Positions 51,490 to 59,865 of a stretch of 64,000 nucleotides of DNA are shown in pieces. Every line of letters begins with the position of its first letter. Position 1 is the stretch's first letter. This DNA comes from JBEKCD01 sp050015055. GTDB lineage: Archaea; Thermoproteota; Bathyarchaeia; Bathyarchaeales; Bathycorpusculaceae. The position numbers and the translations under genes are program-made. The stretch is from assembly GCA_050015055.1 (NCBI GenBank), contig JBEKCD010000004.1, forward strand, positions 62,001-126,000, written 5' to 3'. The notes beneath the pieces were generated by a model. It saw only the letters and a program-made list of their open reading frames with translations, did not search any database and was not told where the DNA came from.

Positions 51490-51490
51490 T

Positions 51491-52006
51491 GTGGGCCTCT
51501 CCGATTTGATGTCGATGGCTAAACCCAACATCGAAGCTCGGGACAAAATCCTAGCCAGGATTGGCGGGAAAGAACTCGTGAACTGTTTTCAGTGCATAAA
51601 ATGCACGAGCGGATGCACCGCTTTGAAGCTTCTGGAACTGAAGCCACATGAAATAATAAAACTCGTGAACCTGGGTTTCGTTGACGAACTGCCTTCTTCG
51701 GACATAATTTGGACGTGTGTAACCTGCCTGAAATGTGTACAGAGGTGCCCCCAGAAAGCCTCGCCCTACCACGTGATAATAGCTCTGAGAAACCTTGCTG
51801 TTGAAAAGGAAGCAAAGGTGCCAGAGGGGTATTTGAAGGCAGTTTCACAGATACTGGAAACCGGACAGGTGGACACCTACCAGAAAATCGTGACTAGGAA
51901 GATGGAGACTGTTGACCGTGAATGCCTGAAACTGCCCAAGATTTGCACGCCGAAAGAAAGCTTTCAGGTTGTCTTCATGAAGGCAATGGAGGAAAAGACA
52001 GCTTGA
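51491..52006 (+). CDS. hdrC: Heterodisulfide-reductase-type subunit C (HdrC)
   Basis: The protein has 171 residues from GTG 51491, placed by the GGAGG site eight bases upstream and the hdrA stop at 51489. Two [4Fe-4S] motifs: CFQCIKCTSGC and CVTCLKCVQRCP. It carries electrons between HdrA and HdrB. Confidence 0.9.
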   Translation: MGLSDLMSMAKPNIEARDKILARIGGKELVNCFQCIKCTSGCTALKLLELKPHEIIKLVNLGFVDELPSSDIIWTCVTCLKCVQRCPQKASPYHVIIALRNLAVEKEAKVPEGYLKAVSQILETGQVDTYQKIVTRKMETVDRECLKLPKICTPKESFQVVFMKAMEEKTA

Positions 52007-52878
52007 AGATGGCGGTTTTCTGGGGTTGCTGCATACTAACAAGCCAGTACGCCTACGAGATGTCGCTCCGTCAAGTTCTACCAAAGTTTGACATCGAACT
52101 GGTTGATCTCCCTGAGGCCATCTGCTGCGGCGATCCTATCAAAAGCATCAACGACTTCTCGGCCAACTATCTTGCAGCAAGGGCCCTATCCTTGGCAAAC
52201 TTGACGGGATTGGAGAACCTGCTCGTTCCGTGCAACCGCTGCCACTTCACAATCTCAGAAGCAAAGAAAACAATACATAACAACACCAAGATGGGTCAAA
52301 AAATCGTGGGTTTGCTGAATGAGGAAGGCTTGGAGTATAGCGCGAACACCAAGATGTGGCACACTATCGATCTTTTACACGATTATGTTGGGCTCAAAAG
52401 AATCAAGAAAGCCGTGATCAAACCTCTTGAAGGTTTGAAAGTGGCGAGCCACGTCGGCTGCCAGATCATCCGTTACACCGACCTTGGAAGGGTTGACGAT
52501 GCTGAAGCCCCGAAGAAACTGGACGAGTTGATAAATGCTTTGGGCGCGGAGGCCGTCGACTACCCTGAGAAACTCGACTGTTGTGGGGCAGCTCTGACAC
52601 GAAGCCACCCTGACTCTGCGCTTTCGCTCGCAGGCTCGAAACTGAAAGCTGTGCAGAGTCTCCCGGCGGACGGAATGGTCGTCTCCTGCCCAGAATGTCA
52701 ATTAATGTTTGATGCGAAGCAGAAGGAGGCGGGAACAACTGTCGGAGCAAAGCTCAATGTTCCAGTGGTCTATTACACGCAGCTGCTCGGTCTGGCCCTA
52801 GGTATCGACGAGAAGAAGCTTGGCTTGGAATTGAACCAAAGCCCCGTAGACCAACTTCAGGCCAAGATTTGCATCTAG
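52003..52878 (+). CDS. hdrB: Heterodisulfide-reductase-type subunit B (HdrB)
   Basis: The protein has 291 residues from TTG 52003, overlapping the hdrC stop (ATG 52009 is an alternative). It has two CCG domains: FWGCC ... AICCGDP ... VPCNRCH, and HVGCQ ... KLDCCGA ... VSCPECQ. These bind the non-cubane clusters that reduce heterodisulfide CoM-S-S-CoB or a similar disulfide. The intact motif set argues for an active catalytic subunit. Confidence 0.92.
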   Translation: MKMAVFWGCCILTSQYAYEMSLRQVLPKFDIELVDLPEAICCGDPIKSINDFSANYLAARALSLANLTGLENLLVPCNRCHFTISEAKKTIHNNTKMGQKIVGLLNEEGLEYSANTKMWHTIDLLHDYVGLKRIKKAVIKPLEGLKVASHVGCQIIRYTDLGRVDDAEAPKKLDELINALGAEAVDYPEKLDCCGAALTRSHPDSALSLAGSKLKAVQSLPADGMVVSCPECQLMFDAKQKEAGTTVGAKLNVPVVYYTQLLGLALGIDEKKLGLELNQSPVDQLQAKICI

Positions 52879-52935
52879 ACGCCCAAACAACTTTTATGCC
52901 AGTAGCTCCAAACTCCTTTCTAAAAGGTGGACAAC

Positions 52936-54153
52936 ATGGTAGATTTCAGTTTCACAGACGAACAGGAGCTTTTCCGCAAGGCCGTGCGTGAATGGTGCGA
53001 GAAGAACCTGCCGATGGAAAAAATCAGGGAAATGGATACTCAGGGCCGGATTCCGCAGGAACTGCTTCGAAGCATGGGTGAAATGGGACTGCTCATCATG
53101 ACCGCCCCACAGGAACACGGTGGAGCTGGCACAGACTGGGTTACGGCTTGCATTGCCGCGGAGGAACTGGGCTACGCGGACGTAAGCATCGCGTTGCCTG
53201 TGCTTTGGCTTGTAGAGTCATCGTGGGGCTACGTTGTTGACAGATACGCCAGCGAACAAGTGCGTGAAGCGGTAATTCGGAAGGCGATAAGAGGCGACGC
53301 ATTCATAGGAATAGGCTCGACAGAAGCTGGAGGAGGTTCAGACGTTGCAGGCTTCAAATCAACGGCGAAAAAGCAGGGAAATGACTGGGTTCTCAACGGC
53401 GAAAAGACTTACATCAGCGGCACTGAAGAAGCAAAGAAGCTGGGCGGAGGCTACTTCGTCGTTGCACGAAGCTCACCCGCACCTCCAGAAGCTTCACACC
53501 GTGGAATGACCGGTTTCTACGTTCCGATGAACGCGCCGGGAGTTGAAATCAACAAACGGTACGAAGACATGGGCAGAATGGCAATCTCGACCGGCGGCTT
53601 CTTGATGAAAAACGTCAAGGTGCCAGACTCGTACAGGCTGGGAGAAGTAGACAAGGGTTTCTACTTGACGATGGAAGGTTTCGACACTGCGCGCATATTG
53701 ATATCGGCCGTGTGCACGGGTGCAGCGAGACGTGCCCTGGACATCGGAATTGAGTACGTGAAAGCAAGGAAAGCCTTCGGAAGGCCTATCGGCAAATTCC
53801 AAGGCATACAGTTTGAGATGGCAGACGACTGGGCACATTTGGAAGCTTTAAGATCATTGACTTTCCGCACTGCATGGATGATAGATATGCGCTACAAAGA
53901 GAACAAGTTCACGCCGCTCGAAGTGACTAAGTTGATCGCTGCGTGCAAACTCCTCGCCCCGCATCTAGCTTTTGACATCTACAAGCACGCAATGATTTGG
54001 CTCGGAGCCTACGGATACACGAAAGAGTGCCCGTTAGAGATGGGTCTGCGAGGCGTAATGTCCTACTGCGTGGGCGCTGAGGGAGCGACCAACATTCAAA
54101 GAACAGTCATAGCCAGAGAATTACTCGGCAAAGACTTCATAGCCTACAAGTAG
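52936..54153 (+). CDS. Acyl-CoA dehydrogenase
   Basis: The protein has 405 residues from ATG 52936 (GGTGG upstream). It is an FAD enzyme with the N-terminal helical domain FSFTDEQELFRKAVREW, GIGSTEAGGGSDVAGF, WVLNGEKTYISG and C-terminal helices with RKAFGRPIGKFQGIQF. It oxidises acyl-CoA to enoyl-CoA and passes electrons to ETF, encoded convergently just downstream. The chain-length preference cannot be read from sequence. Confidence 0.92.
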   Translation: MVDFSFTDEQELFRKAVREWCEKNLPMEKIREMDTQGRIPQELLRSMGEMGLLIMTAPQEHGGAGTDWVTACIAAEELGYADVSIALPVLWLVESSWGYVVDRYASEQVREAVIRKAIRGDAFIGIGSTEAGGGSDVAGFKSTAKKQGNDWVLNGEKTYISGTEEAKKLGGGYFVVARSSPAPPEASHRGMTGFYVPMNAPGVEINKRYEDMGRMAISTGGFLMKNVKVPDSYRLGEVDKGFYLTMEGFDTARILISAVCTGAARRALDIGIEYVKARKAFGRPIGKFQGIQFEMADDWAHLEALRSLTFRTAWMIDMRYKENKFTPLEVTKLIAACKLLAPHLAFDIYKHAMIWLGAYGYTKECPLEMGLRGVMSYCVGAEGATNIQRTVIARELLGKDFIAYK

Positions 54154-54197
54154 GCTAACTTCCCGCCTTTATTCAAACTATGCTAAACAGGAAAGAA

Positions 54198-55172
54198 CTA
54201 TTGGAGATGTTTTTTCAGGGCTTCTTTCAGCGCCGGTAGAACTTCGTACATGTTGCCAACGACTCCGTAGTCCGCTATTTCGAATATTGGTGCTTCTGGA
54301 TCTTTGTTGATGGCCACTATTACTTTGGCATCGCGTATTCCAGCCACGTGCTGGATGACCCCTGAAACTCCTGAGGCTATGTATAGCTTGGGTTTGACCT
54401 TGTGTCCTGAAAGCCCGATCCATTCTGAGAACCATTTCCTGTCTTCTACCAATGGTCTTGAGCAACCCACTTGGCCGCCCAGAACCTCTGCCAACTCCTT
54501 CAACAATGTAATGTCGTCTTTTTTTTCTAAACCTCTTCCACAGCTGACTATCACTTCAGCTTCTTCAACCCTTTCGCTGGAAGTTTCAAGCGGTTTTCTC
54601 TCGATAACCTCAACTTTCGGCAGTTCAATCTTAACGTCTACTTCCACAACTTCCCCTTTGCGCTCTTGAGGGGTTGCCTTTTCAAATGCCCGTGCGGGTA
54701 TGGTCACTATCTGCGGCTTTGACTTGAAAGCCACCTTTGCCACGGCGTTTCCGCCGTAGGTTATCCTTTCGCCGATCAGCCTTCTGTCTTCGTTAACGCT
54801 AAGCTTGATGCAGTCAGGGACGCATCCGGCGTCAAGACGCGTCGCCAGTCTTGCAGCGAGAGGCTTTCCGTTTCTGGTCGATCCAACCATCAGGATTTCA
54901 GGGCGATATCGTACTGCCAGATTGTGCAAAACGCTCAGGTAGGGTTCGGTTTGGAAACGCTTCAAGGCAGGGTTGTCAACGAGAAAAACCTTATCTGCCC
55001 CGTATTTTATCAGATCATTTGCTTTCTTTTGCGCGTCATTTTCAAACTGTACAGCTGCAAGCTCCGTCTGCAATTTGTCTGCTAGCTCTCTAGCTCTTCC
55101 AAGCATTTCAAGGGTAAGGTCGTAGGCTTCTGAAAAGACGCAGATTCCACTGTGTTCGCTCACGATGCTCAC
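54198..55172 (-). CDS. etfA: Electron transfer flavoprotein alpha subunit
   Basis: The 324-residue protein has N-terminal domain motifs (MVGSTRNGKPLAARLATRLD). Its C-terminal FAD domain has VGCSRPLVEDRKWF, SGHKVKPKLYIASGVSG and the ending INKDPEAPIFEIADYGVVG. It overlaps etfB by four bases. No ferredoxin domain is fused. Confidence 0.93.
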   Translation of the reverse strand: MSIVSEHSGICVFSEAYDLTLEMLGRARELADKLQTELAAVQFENDAQKKANDLIKYGADKVFLVDNPALKRFQTEPYLSVLHNLAVRYRPEILMVGSTRNGKPLAARLATRLDAGCVPDCIKLSVNEDRRLIGERITYGGNAVAKVAFKSKPQIVTIPARAFEKATPQERKGEVVEVDVKIELPKVEVIERKPLETSSERVEEAEVIVSCGRGLEKKDDITLLKELAEVLGGQVGCSRPLVEDRKWFSEWIGLSGHKVKPKLYIASGVSGVIQHVAGIRDAKVIVAINKDPEAPIFEIADYGVVGNMYEVLPALKEALKKHLQ

Positions 55173-55966
55173 CTTCCGACAACTCCTTCTTGAATTAACG
55201 CCTTAGCCAGTTTTTCTGCTATTTCCTGCATTGTTTCACCCTTGATGATTATCTTTTTTCTCTCCATTTTGGGCGCCAAGACTTCCAGCACTTCAATCTT
55301 CGAGGTGATTTTTTCCTTCTGCACATCAATGTCTGTCAGTGTCCACTTGACTATTTCTTTCTTGGAGGCCTTCATTATCATCATGAGAGAAGGAATTCTC
55401 GGCTGATTTATCTCCCTCGTCACGGTTACGAGGGCAGGCATTTTCGCCTTCATAGTCTCGCTTGAGTCTTCAAGCGCTCTCTCCGCAACGATTGTGTCGC
55501 CTTCCACCGAAAGCTTCCTGACCGAGCTCATCTGGGGCAAACTTAGAAGTTCGGTCAACCTTGAACCCACGAGTCCAGAAAAACTGTCCAGAGAAGCATC
55601 ACCGCCGAGAATCAGGTCAAATTCTCCGATTTTCCTCACTGCTTGAGCCAGAATGTAAGCAGTGCCCGATGTGTCCACTGCCTGAACCGCAGGATCATTG
55701 ACAAAGTAAGCCTTGTCGGCCCCCATTGCTAGAGCTTCGCGCAGAACTGCCTTAGCATCCTCTGAGTCGACAGTCAAGGTGAATATTTCAATCCCGCCGA
55801 GTTTCTCCTTGATCCTTATCGCCTCTTCCAAGGCGTTTTTGTCAAAATCGCTGATTTTTCTGGGCGCACCAGCGGTGATCAACTGTCTCGTCGCAGGATC
55901 GACCTTCAGTTGTGAGACATCGACCGCCTGTTTTAGGCAGACAATCACGCGTTTCAAATCATTCAA
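55169..55966 (-). CDS. etfB: Electron transfer flavoprotein beta subunit
   Basis: The 265-residue protein has the family signature VIVCLKQAVDVSQLKVDPAT, then DKNALEEAIRIKEKLGG and LGGDASLDSFSGLVGSRL. It forms the ETF dimer with EtfA. The gene pair faces the acyl-CoA dehydrogenase. Confidence 0.93.
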   Translation of the reverse strand: MNDLKRVIVCLKQAVDVSQLKVDPATRQLITAGAPRKISDFDKNALEEAIRIKEKLGGIEIFTLTVDSEDAKAVLREALAMGADKAYFVNDPAVQAVDTSGTAYILAQAVRKIGEFDLILGGDASLDSFSGLVGSRLTELLSLPQMSSVRKLSVEGDTIVAERALEDSSETMKAKMPALVTVTREINQPRIPSLMMIMKASKKEIVKWTLTDIDVQKEKITSKIEVLEVLAPKMERKKIIIKGETMQEIAEKLAKALIQEGVVGR

Positions 55967-56060
55967 CCTCTTGCAGTTGGCCTGAATTGAAAACTAGAAA
56001 CCTGACATACGCGATAAAAAAGTTTCGCCTCGCAAGCCGTGATTTAACACACTGCGCCCT

Positions 56061-56165
56061 TCAACAGGAAAAACCCTTACTCAAGGTTTGCTCATCAATT
56101 TCAACCTGGCGGCTCGGAGGCACTCTGTGAGGAACAGATGTTCGTTTCGACCTGGCGCTCGCCAT
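56061..56165 (-). CDS. Possible 34-residue basic microprotein
   Basis: From ATG 56165 to TGA at 56061-56063; the frame stays open upstream into the aminotransferase end. The peptide is basic and then acidic (MASARSKRTSVPHRVPPSRQ). The region also holds two imperfect repeats of TC(A/G)ACCTGGCG. Support is weak. Confidence 0.2.
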   Translation of the reverse strand: MASARSKRTSVPHRVPPSRQVEIDEQTLSKGFSC

Positions 56166-56206
56166 CTCATCTATTTCCGAGCTGGTGTTCGCAAAAGTCA
56201 GACCGA

Positions 56207-57358
56207 TTAAAGAGGGACGAGTTTGCTCTGAGCTGCTGCCAACCCTGCCCCAAGGCTGAACTTGTAACCCAGATGCGTCAACGTTGTTTCTATTACTCCT
56301 ATGGTTGAAAGTACATCGTTTTCGTCCACGTTCCCCATGTGGCCGATTCTGAAACCTTTGCCCTTTATCGGTCCGATTGTCGAAGCGACCACTACTCCGC
56401 GCTTTCGCATTTCACTCCTGAATGACATGTCCTCGATGTTCTCAGGGTAGTAGGCAACTGTGAGAGTGTCTGCGGTGCATTTCCTGTCAGTCACGAGTTT
56501 GATGTTCAGAGCCTCAATCGCAGCTCGGATAGCTTCAGCTATGATGTGATGCCTCCTGAACCTCGGTTCCAGTCCCTCAGCAAGGATTGCTTTCAACGAT
56601 TCAGAAAGAGCGTAGATCATGTTAACAGGTGGTGTGGCGAAATACTTTGCTGGGTCCCTCATTATGGGCAACCAGTTTTTGAGGTCGCCGTACCACAGTC
56701 CTACGGGAGTCTTTCTGTTTTCGAGAAGGTTGAGGACTCTGTCGCTTATTGAAAGCAGGGCCAAACCCGGCGGGAGCCCTATGCATTTTTGAGATCCGCT
56801 TACGCAGGCGTCTATGTTCCAGTCGTCAACTCGAACTTCCATTCCTCCTAAGGAGCAAACTGTGTCAACAACGTAGAATGCATCGCTATTTTCCTTCACA
56901 ATTTGACCTATTTCTCTTATCGGATTGGTTACTCCTGTGGAAGTGTCCACGTGAGTAACTGTGACTGCCTTGTAGTCGTCTTCCTTCAGAGCTGCTTTGA
57001 CTTGATCCGGTTCCACGCGTTTGCCCCATGGTGCCTCAAGAGTTTTGCATGCGGCTCCATGAGCCTTCGAGATTTTTACGAAGTAGTCGCCGAAATATCC
57101 GGTCACTGCGTTCAGGATCTTGTCGCCGGGTTCTATTATGTTTGCAACGCCAATTTCCAATGCCAAGGTTCCAGATCCAGCAATAACGAAGGCTTCGCGT
57201 TTGGTCATGAACACTTTTTTTAGGTTCTCAAGCGCTTCTTTGAAGGCTTCAACAAATTGTGGATCCGTGTGGGCCAGAGTGGGTCTACCTAAGGCACGGA
57301 GAACCATTGGATCCACGTTTGTTGGACCTGGAATCATGAGAAGCTTTCTTTCACTCAT
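56207..57358 (-). CDS. Class V aminotransferase, alanine/serine-glyoxylate (serine-pyruvate) type
   Basis: The protein has about 383 residues from ATG 57358. Motifs: LMIPGPTNVDPMVLRALGRP, AGSGTLALEIGVANI, VVDTVCSLGGMEVRVDDW and the PLP lysine in CVSGSQKCIGLPPG. It interconverts glyoxylate or pyruvate and serine/alanine. With the hydroxyacid dehydrogenase (40787) and glycerate kinase (39314) it can make a serine-glycerate route. Confidence 0.88.
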   Translation of the reverse strand: MSERKLLMIPGPTNVDPMVLRALGRPTLAHTDPQFVEAFKEALENLKKVFMTKREAFVIAGSGTLALEIGVANIIEPGDKILNAVTGYFGDYFVKISKAHGAACKTLEAPWGKRVEPDQVKAALKEDDYKAVTVTHVDTSTGVTNPIREIGQIVKENSDAFYVVDTVCSLGGMEVRVDDWNIDACVSGSQKCIGLPPGLALLSISDRVLNLLENRKTPVGLWYGDLKNWLPIMRDPAKYFATPPVNMIYALSESLKAILAEGLEPRFRRHHIIAEAIRAAIEALNIKLVTDRKCTADTLTVAYYPENIEDMSFRSEMRKRGVVVASTIGPIKGKGFRIGHMGNVDENDVLSTIGVIETTLTHLGYKFSLGAGLAAAQSKLVPL

Positions 57359-57394
57359 CAAGACTCACGACTCAGTTAATACTTGCGCAAACAT

Positions 57395-57402
57395 AGCGCG
57401 CA
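57395..57402. repeat. Short GC-alternating motif TAGCGCGC
   Basis: A short copy of the recurrent motif between the aminotransferase start and the peptidase stop. Confidence 0.35.
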
Positions 57403-57441
57403 ACAGATATTCACACGTGTTCTCATGCTGCGTTAACATCG

Positions 57442-58539
57442 CTAGACAACCACCAGCTCCTTTGATACGCGACTCAGCATTCTTCCCTTGGTCTGTGAAA
57501 CAGCCATGTTATCTTCGATTCTGACGCCAAACTTTTCGAAGAAGTATATTCCTGGCTCGATGGTAAACGCCATACCGGGCTTCAGCCTTGTTTTGTTGCC
57601 TTGAACGATGTATGGTTCTTCATGCACCTCTAAACCTATCCCGTGACCTGTTCGATGAGTGAAGTACTTGCCGTACCCTGCGTTCTCTATTACCTTTCTT
57701 GCGGCGGCGTCAACTTCTTCAGCTTTGACGCTCGGCCTCACACATTTAATAGCAGTTTCCTGGGCTTGGGCCACAACATCGTAGATTTCTTTCTCTTTTT
57801 TTGTCGCTTCTCCGACGAATATTGTTCGAGTGAGGTCACCATAATATCCTTCATAGACTGCTCCCACATCCATCAACACGACGTCTTTTTCACTCACTTT
57901 CCTGTTCGATGTTTCCCCGTGAGGAAGGGCTGAATTTGCCCCTGAAAGCACTAAGCAAAAAGGAACGCTTTCCCCGCCGTTTTCTTTTATCGTTCGCTCT
58001 ATTTGGCTAGAAATCGCCAATTCAGTTACTCCGGGCTTCGTGAACTCTATTCCCGCTTTAATTCCCTCAGCAACGATGTCTGCGGCCTTTTCTATCATTC
58101 CCAGTTCTTGTTCGGATTTTATGCATCTGAGTTGACTGAAAAGGTCTGAAGTGTCTTCCGTCCTTATTCTTGAGGATGTGGTCACCAACATCCGGTAGAA
58201 CTTGAAGGGCAGAGTACCTTCAATCCCAAACGTGGCTTTCTCCAGTTTCAGCTCTTTTACCACTTTATTGAGCAGAAGTGCTGGACTCTCCGAGTCAGAG
58301 TAGCTCATGATTTCTTTGAGAGGGAACCTCTTCGCCTTTGTCTCCTCAAGCCTCGGAACTATCACTATTGGAACGCCCACCTCAACTGGAATAACTATTC
58401 CAGCGAACCGCTCTATAGCCAGCGTTGAAAAGCCGGCCAAATATCTCATGTTCCTTTCAGAGGTGACAAGAAAGGCGTCGATTCCGACCTTCTTGCCTTC
58501 TTTCTTCAAAGCTTCTATTCTTTCCTCGAATACCGTCAT
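57442..58539 (-). CDS. Xaa-Pro aminopeptidase/dipeptidase (M24B)
   Basis: The protein has about 365 residues from ATG 58539. The N-terminal creatinase-like domain begins at FEERIEALKKEGKKVGIDAF. The pita-bread catalytic domain has all five metal ligands: D in LMDVGAVYEGYYG, D in DLTRTIF, H in GHGIGLEVHEEP, E in TIEPGIYF and E in VRIEDNM. It releases residues next to proline. Confidence 0.9.
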   Translation of the reverse strand: MTVFEERIEALKKEGKKVGIDAFLVTSERNMRYLAGFSTLAIERFAGIVIPVEVGVPIVIVPRLEETKAKRFPLKEIMSYSDSESPALLLNKVVKELKLEKATFGIEGTLPFKFYRMLVTTSSRIRTEDTSDLFSQLRCIKSEQELGMIEKAADIVAEGIKAGIEFTKPGVTELAISSQIERTIKENGGESVPFCLVLSGANSALPHGETSNRKVSEKDVVLMDVGAVYEGYYGDLTRTIFVGEATKKEKEIYDVVAQAQETAIKCVRPSVKAEEVDAAARKVIENAGYGKYFTHRTGHGIGLEVHEEPYIVQGNKTRLKPGMAFTIEPGIYFFEKFGVRIEDNMAVSQTKGRMLSRVSKELVVV

Positions 58540-58589
58540 ACTTCTCAACTTCGAAACTTATTTCTAGACAATATATTCTCGTCAGGAAT

Positions 58590-58874
58590 ATATTAGCGCG
58601 CGCTAGCACGAGCGCCGCCACGATTCTTGAGGCCTCAAGATGCAAAAAAGCTCCAAACGCTATAGTTAACCTAGAAACCGAACCGATAATAGCTGTTGGC
58701 GCTTTGTTGGCTGAGAGGCTTTATGGAGAGATAATCCCGATTGTTCACAGGCCAGAAATAGACCTGGCAGAAGTGATTAAACACCATTCGGTGAGAGTTA
58801 ACGCCGACGTGGGCCTGATTGAAGTATTAGGACATGGTCGAGATGCAGCGCACGTTAAAGCAAATAACGCATGA
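58590..58874 (+). pseudogene. 3' remnant of a DUF126 (AcnX swivel / phosphomevalonate dehydratase small subunit-like) gene
   Basis: An open frame with TILEASRCKKAPNAIVNLET, EPIIAVGALLAERLYGEIIP and HHSVRVNADVGLIEVL matches the C-terminal two-thirds of DUF126 swivelling-domain proteins. The normal N-terminal part is missing, and there is no ATG, GTG or TTG start near the beginning. Homology begins at the TAGCGCGCGCTA palindrome (58594-58605). It is either a truncated remnant or a gene with a non-standard start. Confidence 0.5.
58594..58605. repeat. Perfect palindrome TAGCGCGCGCTA
   Basis: The full 12-base form of the recurrent motif, exactly at the truncated 5' end of the DUF126 remnant. Confidence 0.6.
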
Positions 58875-58946
58875 AACTGCAAAATCGGCGCACAACGTTT
58901 TTAAGAACTCTCAGGTTAAGTTTAACTAACAGGCGTTCTTGAAAAG

Positions 58947-59864
58947 GTGGAAAAGACCATCCAAAAAGGCATTGTTTTTGATGTCAAAAGGTATGCCACG
59001 GACGATGGGCCAGGGATACGTACAACCGTATTCTTCAAAGGGTGCCCTCTGCGTTGCTGGTGGTGCCACAACCCTGAGAGTCAAAATCCGAAACCCGAGT
59101 TGATGTACAAACGGAGCAGGTGCAAAGGCTCGGGTGAATGTGTAAAAAGCTGTCCAAAGAATGCAATCTCGAAAGGTGCTCAGTACGTGTCCATCAACAG
59201 AAAACTCTGCAACTTATGCGGAAAGTGCGCCCTTGCATGTCCAAGTGATGCCCTATTGTTAGTCGGCAGAGCAGCAAGAGAGGATGAGATGCTGAAGGAG
59301 ATAGAGAAGGACGTGACCTTTTATGATGAGTCCGGCGGAGGCGTCACGTTCTCTGGTGGGGAGCCCCTCATGCAACCCGATTTCTTGGAGGCTCTGCTTG
59401 AAGGTTGTAAGGAGAGAAACATTCGCACGGCCTTGGATACGTGTGGATATGCATCATGCGAAACGGTGGATAGAATAAAGGACAAAGTTGACCTCTTTTT
59501 GTATGACATCAAGAGTATGGACGACCGGACGCATAGAAAGTACACGGGAGTGCCAAACAAACTCATCTTTCAGAATTTCAAGAGATTAGTAGAGAACGGA
59601 AGCAACATTTCGGTTCGCTTCCCAGTCATTCCGGGCCTCAACGACAACGCGGAAAACGTCACCAGGACAGGCGAGTTCGCACTTTCATATGGCGTGAAGC
59701 AAGTGTGTCTTCTTCCTTATCACAGAGCCGGGATTGAAAAGTACAGAAGTCTGGACAAGACTTACAGGCTCGAGCATCTTCAATCTCCCTCGGACGAAAA
59801 AATGCAGATGATCAGAGAAAAGCTTGTCACACTCGGGTTAGACGTGAGAATAGGAGGAGGGTAA
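58947..59864 (+). CDS. Glycyl radical enzyme activase (radical SAM)
   Basis: The 305-residue protein starts at GTG 58947. The radical-SAM cluster is C33-x3-C37-x2-C40 (GCPLRCWWC). An inserted two-cluster ferredoxin domain (about 55-105: CVKSCPKNAI, CNLCGKCALACPSDA) marks the HPAD/glycerol-dehydratase activase type, not the short PFL type. It generates the glycyl radical on the enzyme encoded one base downstream. Confidence 0.92.
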   Translation: MEKTIQKGIVFDVKRYATDDGPGIRTTVFFKGCPLRCWWCHNPESQNPKPELMYKRSRCKGSGECVKSCPKNAISKGAQYVSINRKLCNLCGKCALACPSDALLLVGRAAREDEMLKEIEKDVTFYDESGGGVTFSGGEPLMQPDFLEALLEGCKERNIRTALDTCGYASCETVDRIKDKVDLFLYDIKSMDDRTHRKYTGVPNKLIFQNFKRLVENGSNISVRFPVIPGLNDNAENVTRTGEFALSYGVKQVCLLPYHRAGIEKYRSLDKTYRLEHLQSPSDEKMQMIREKLVTLGLDVRIGGG

Positions 59865-59865
59865 G

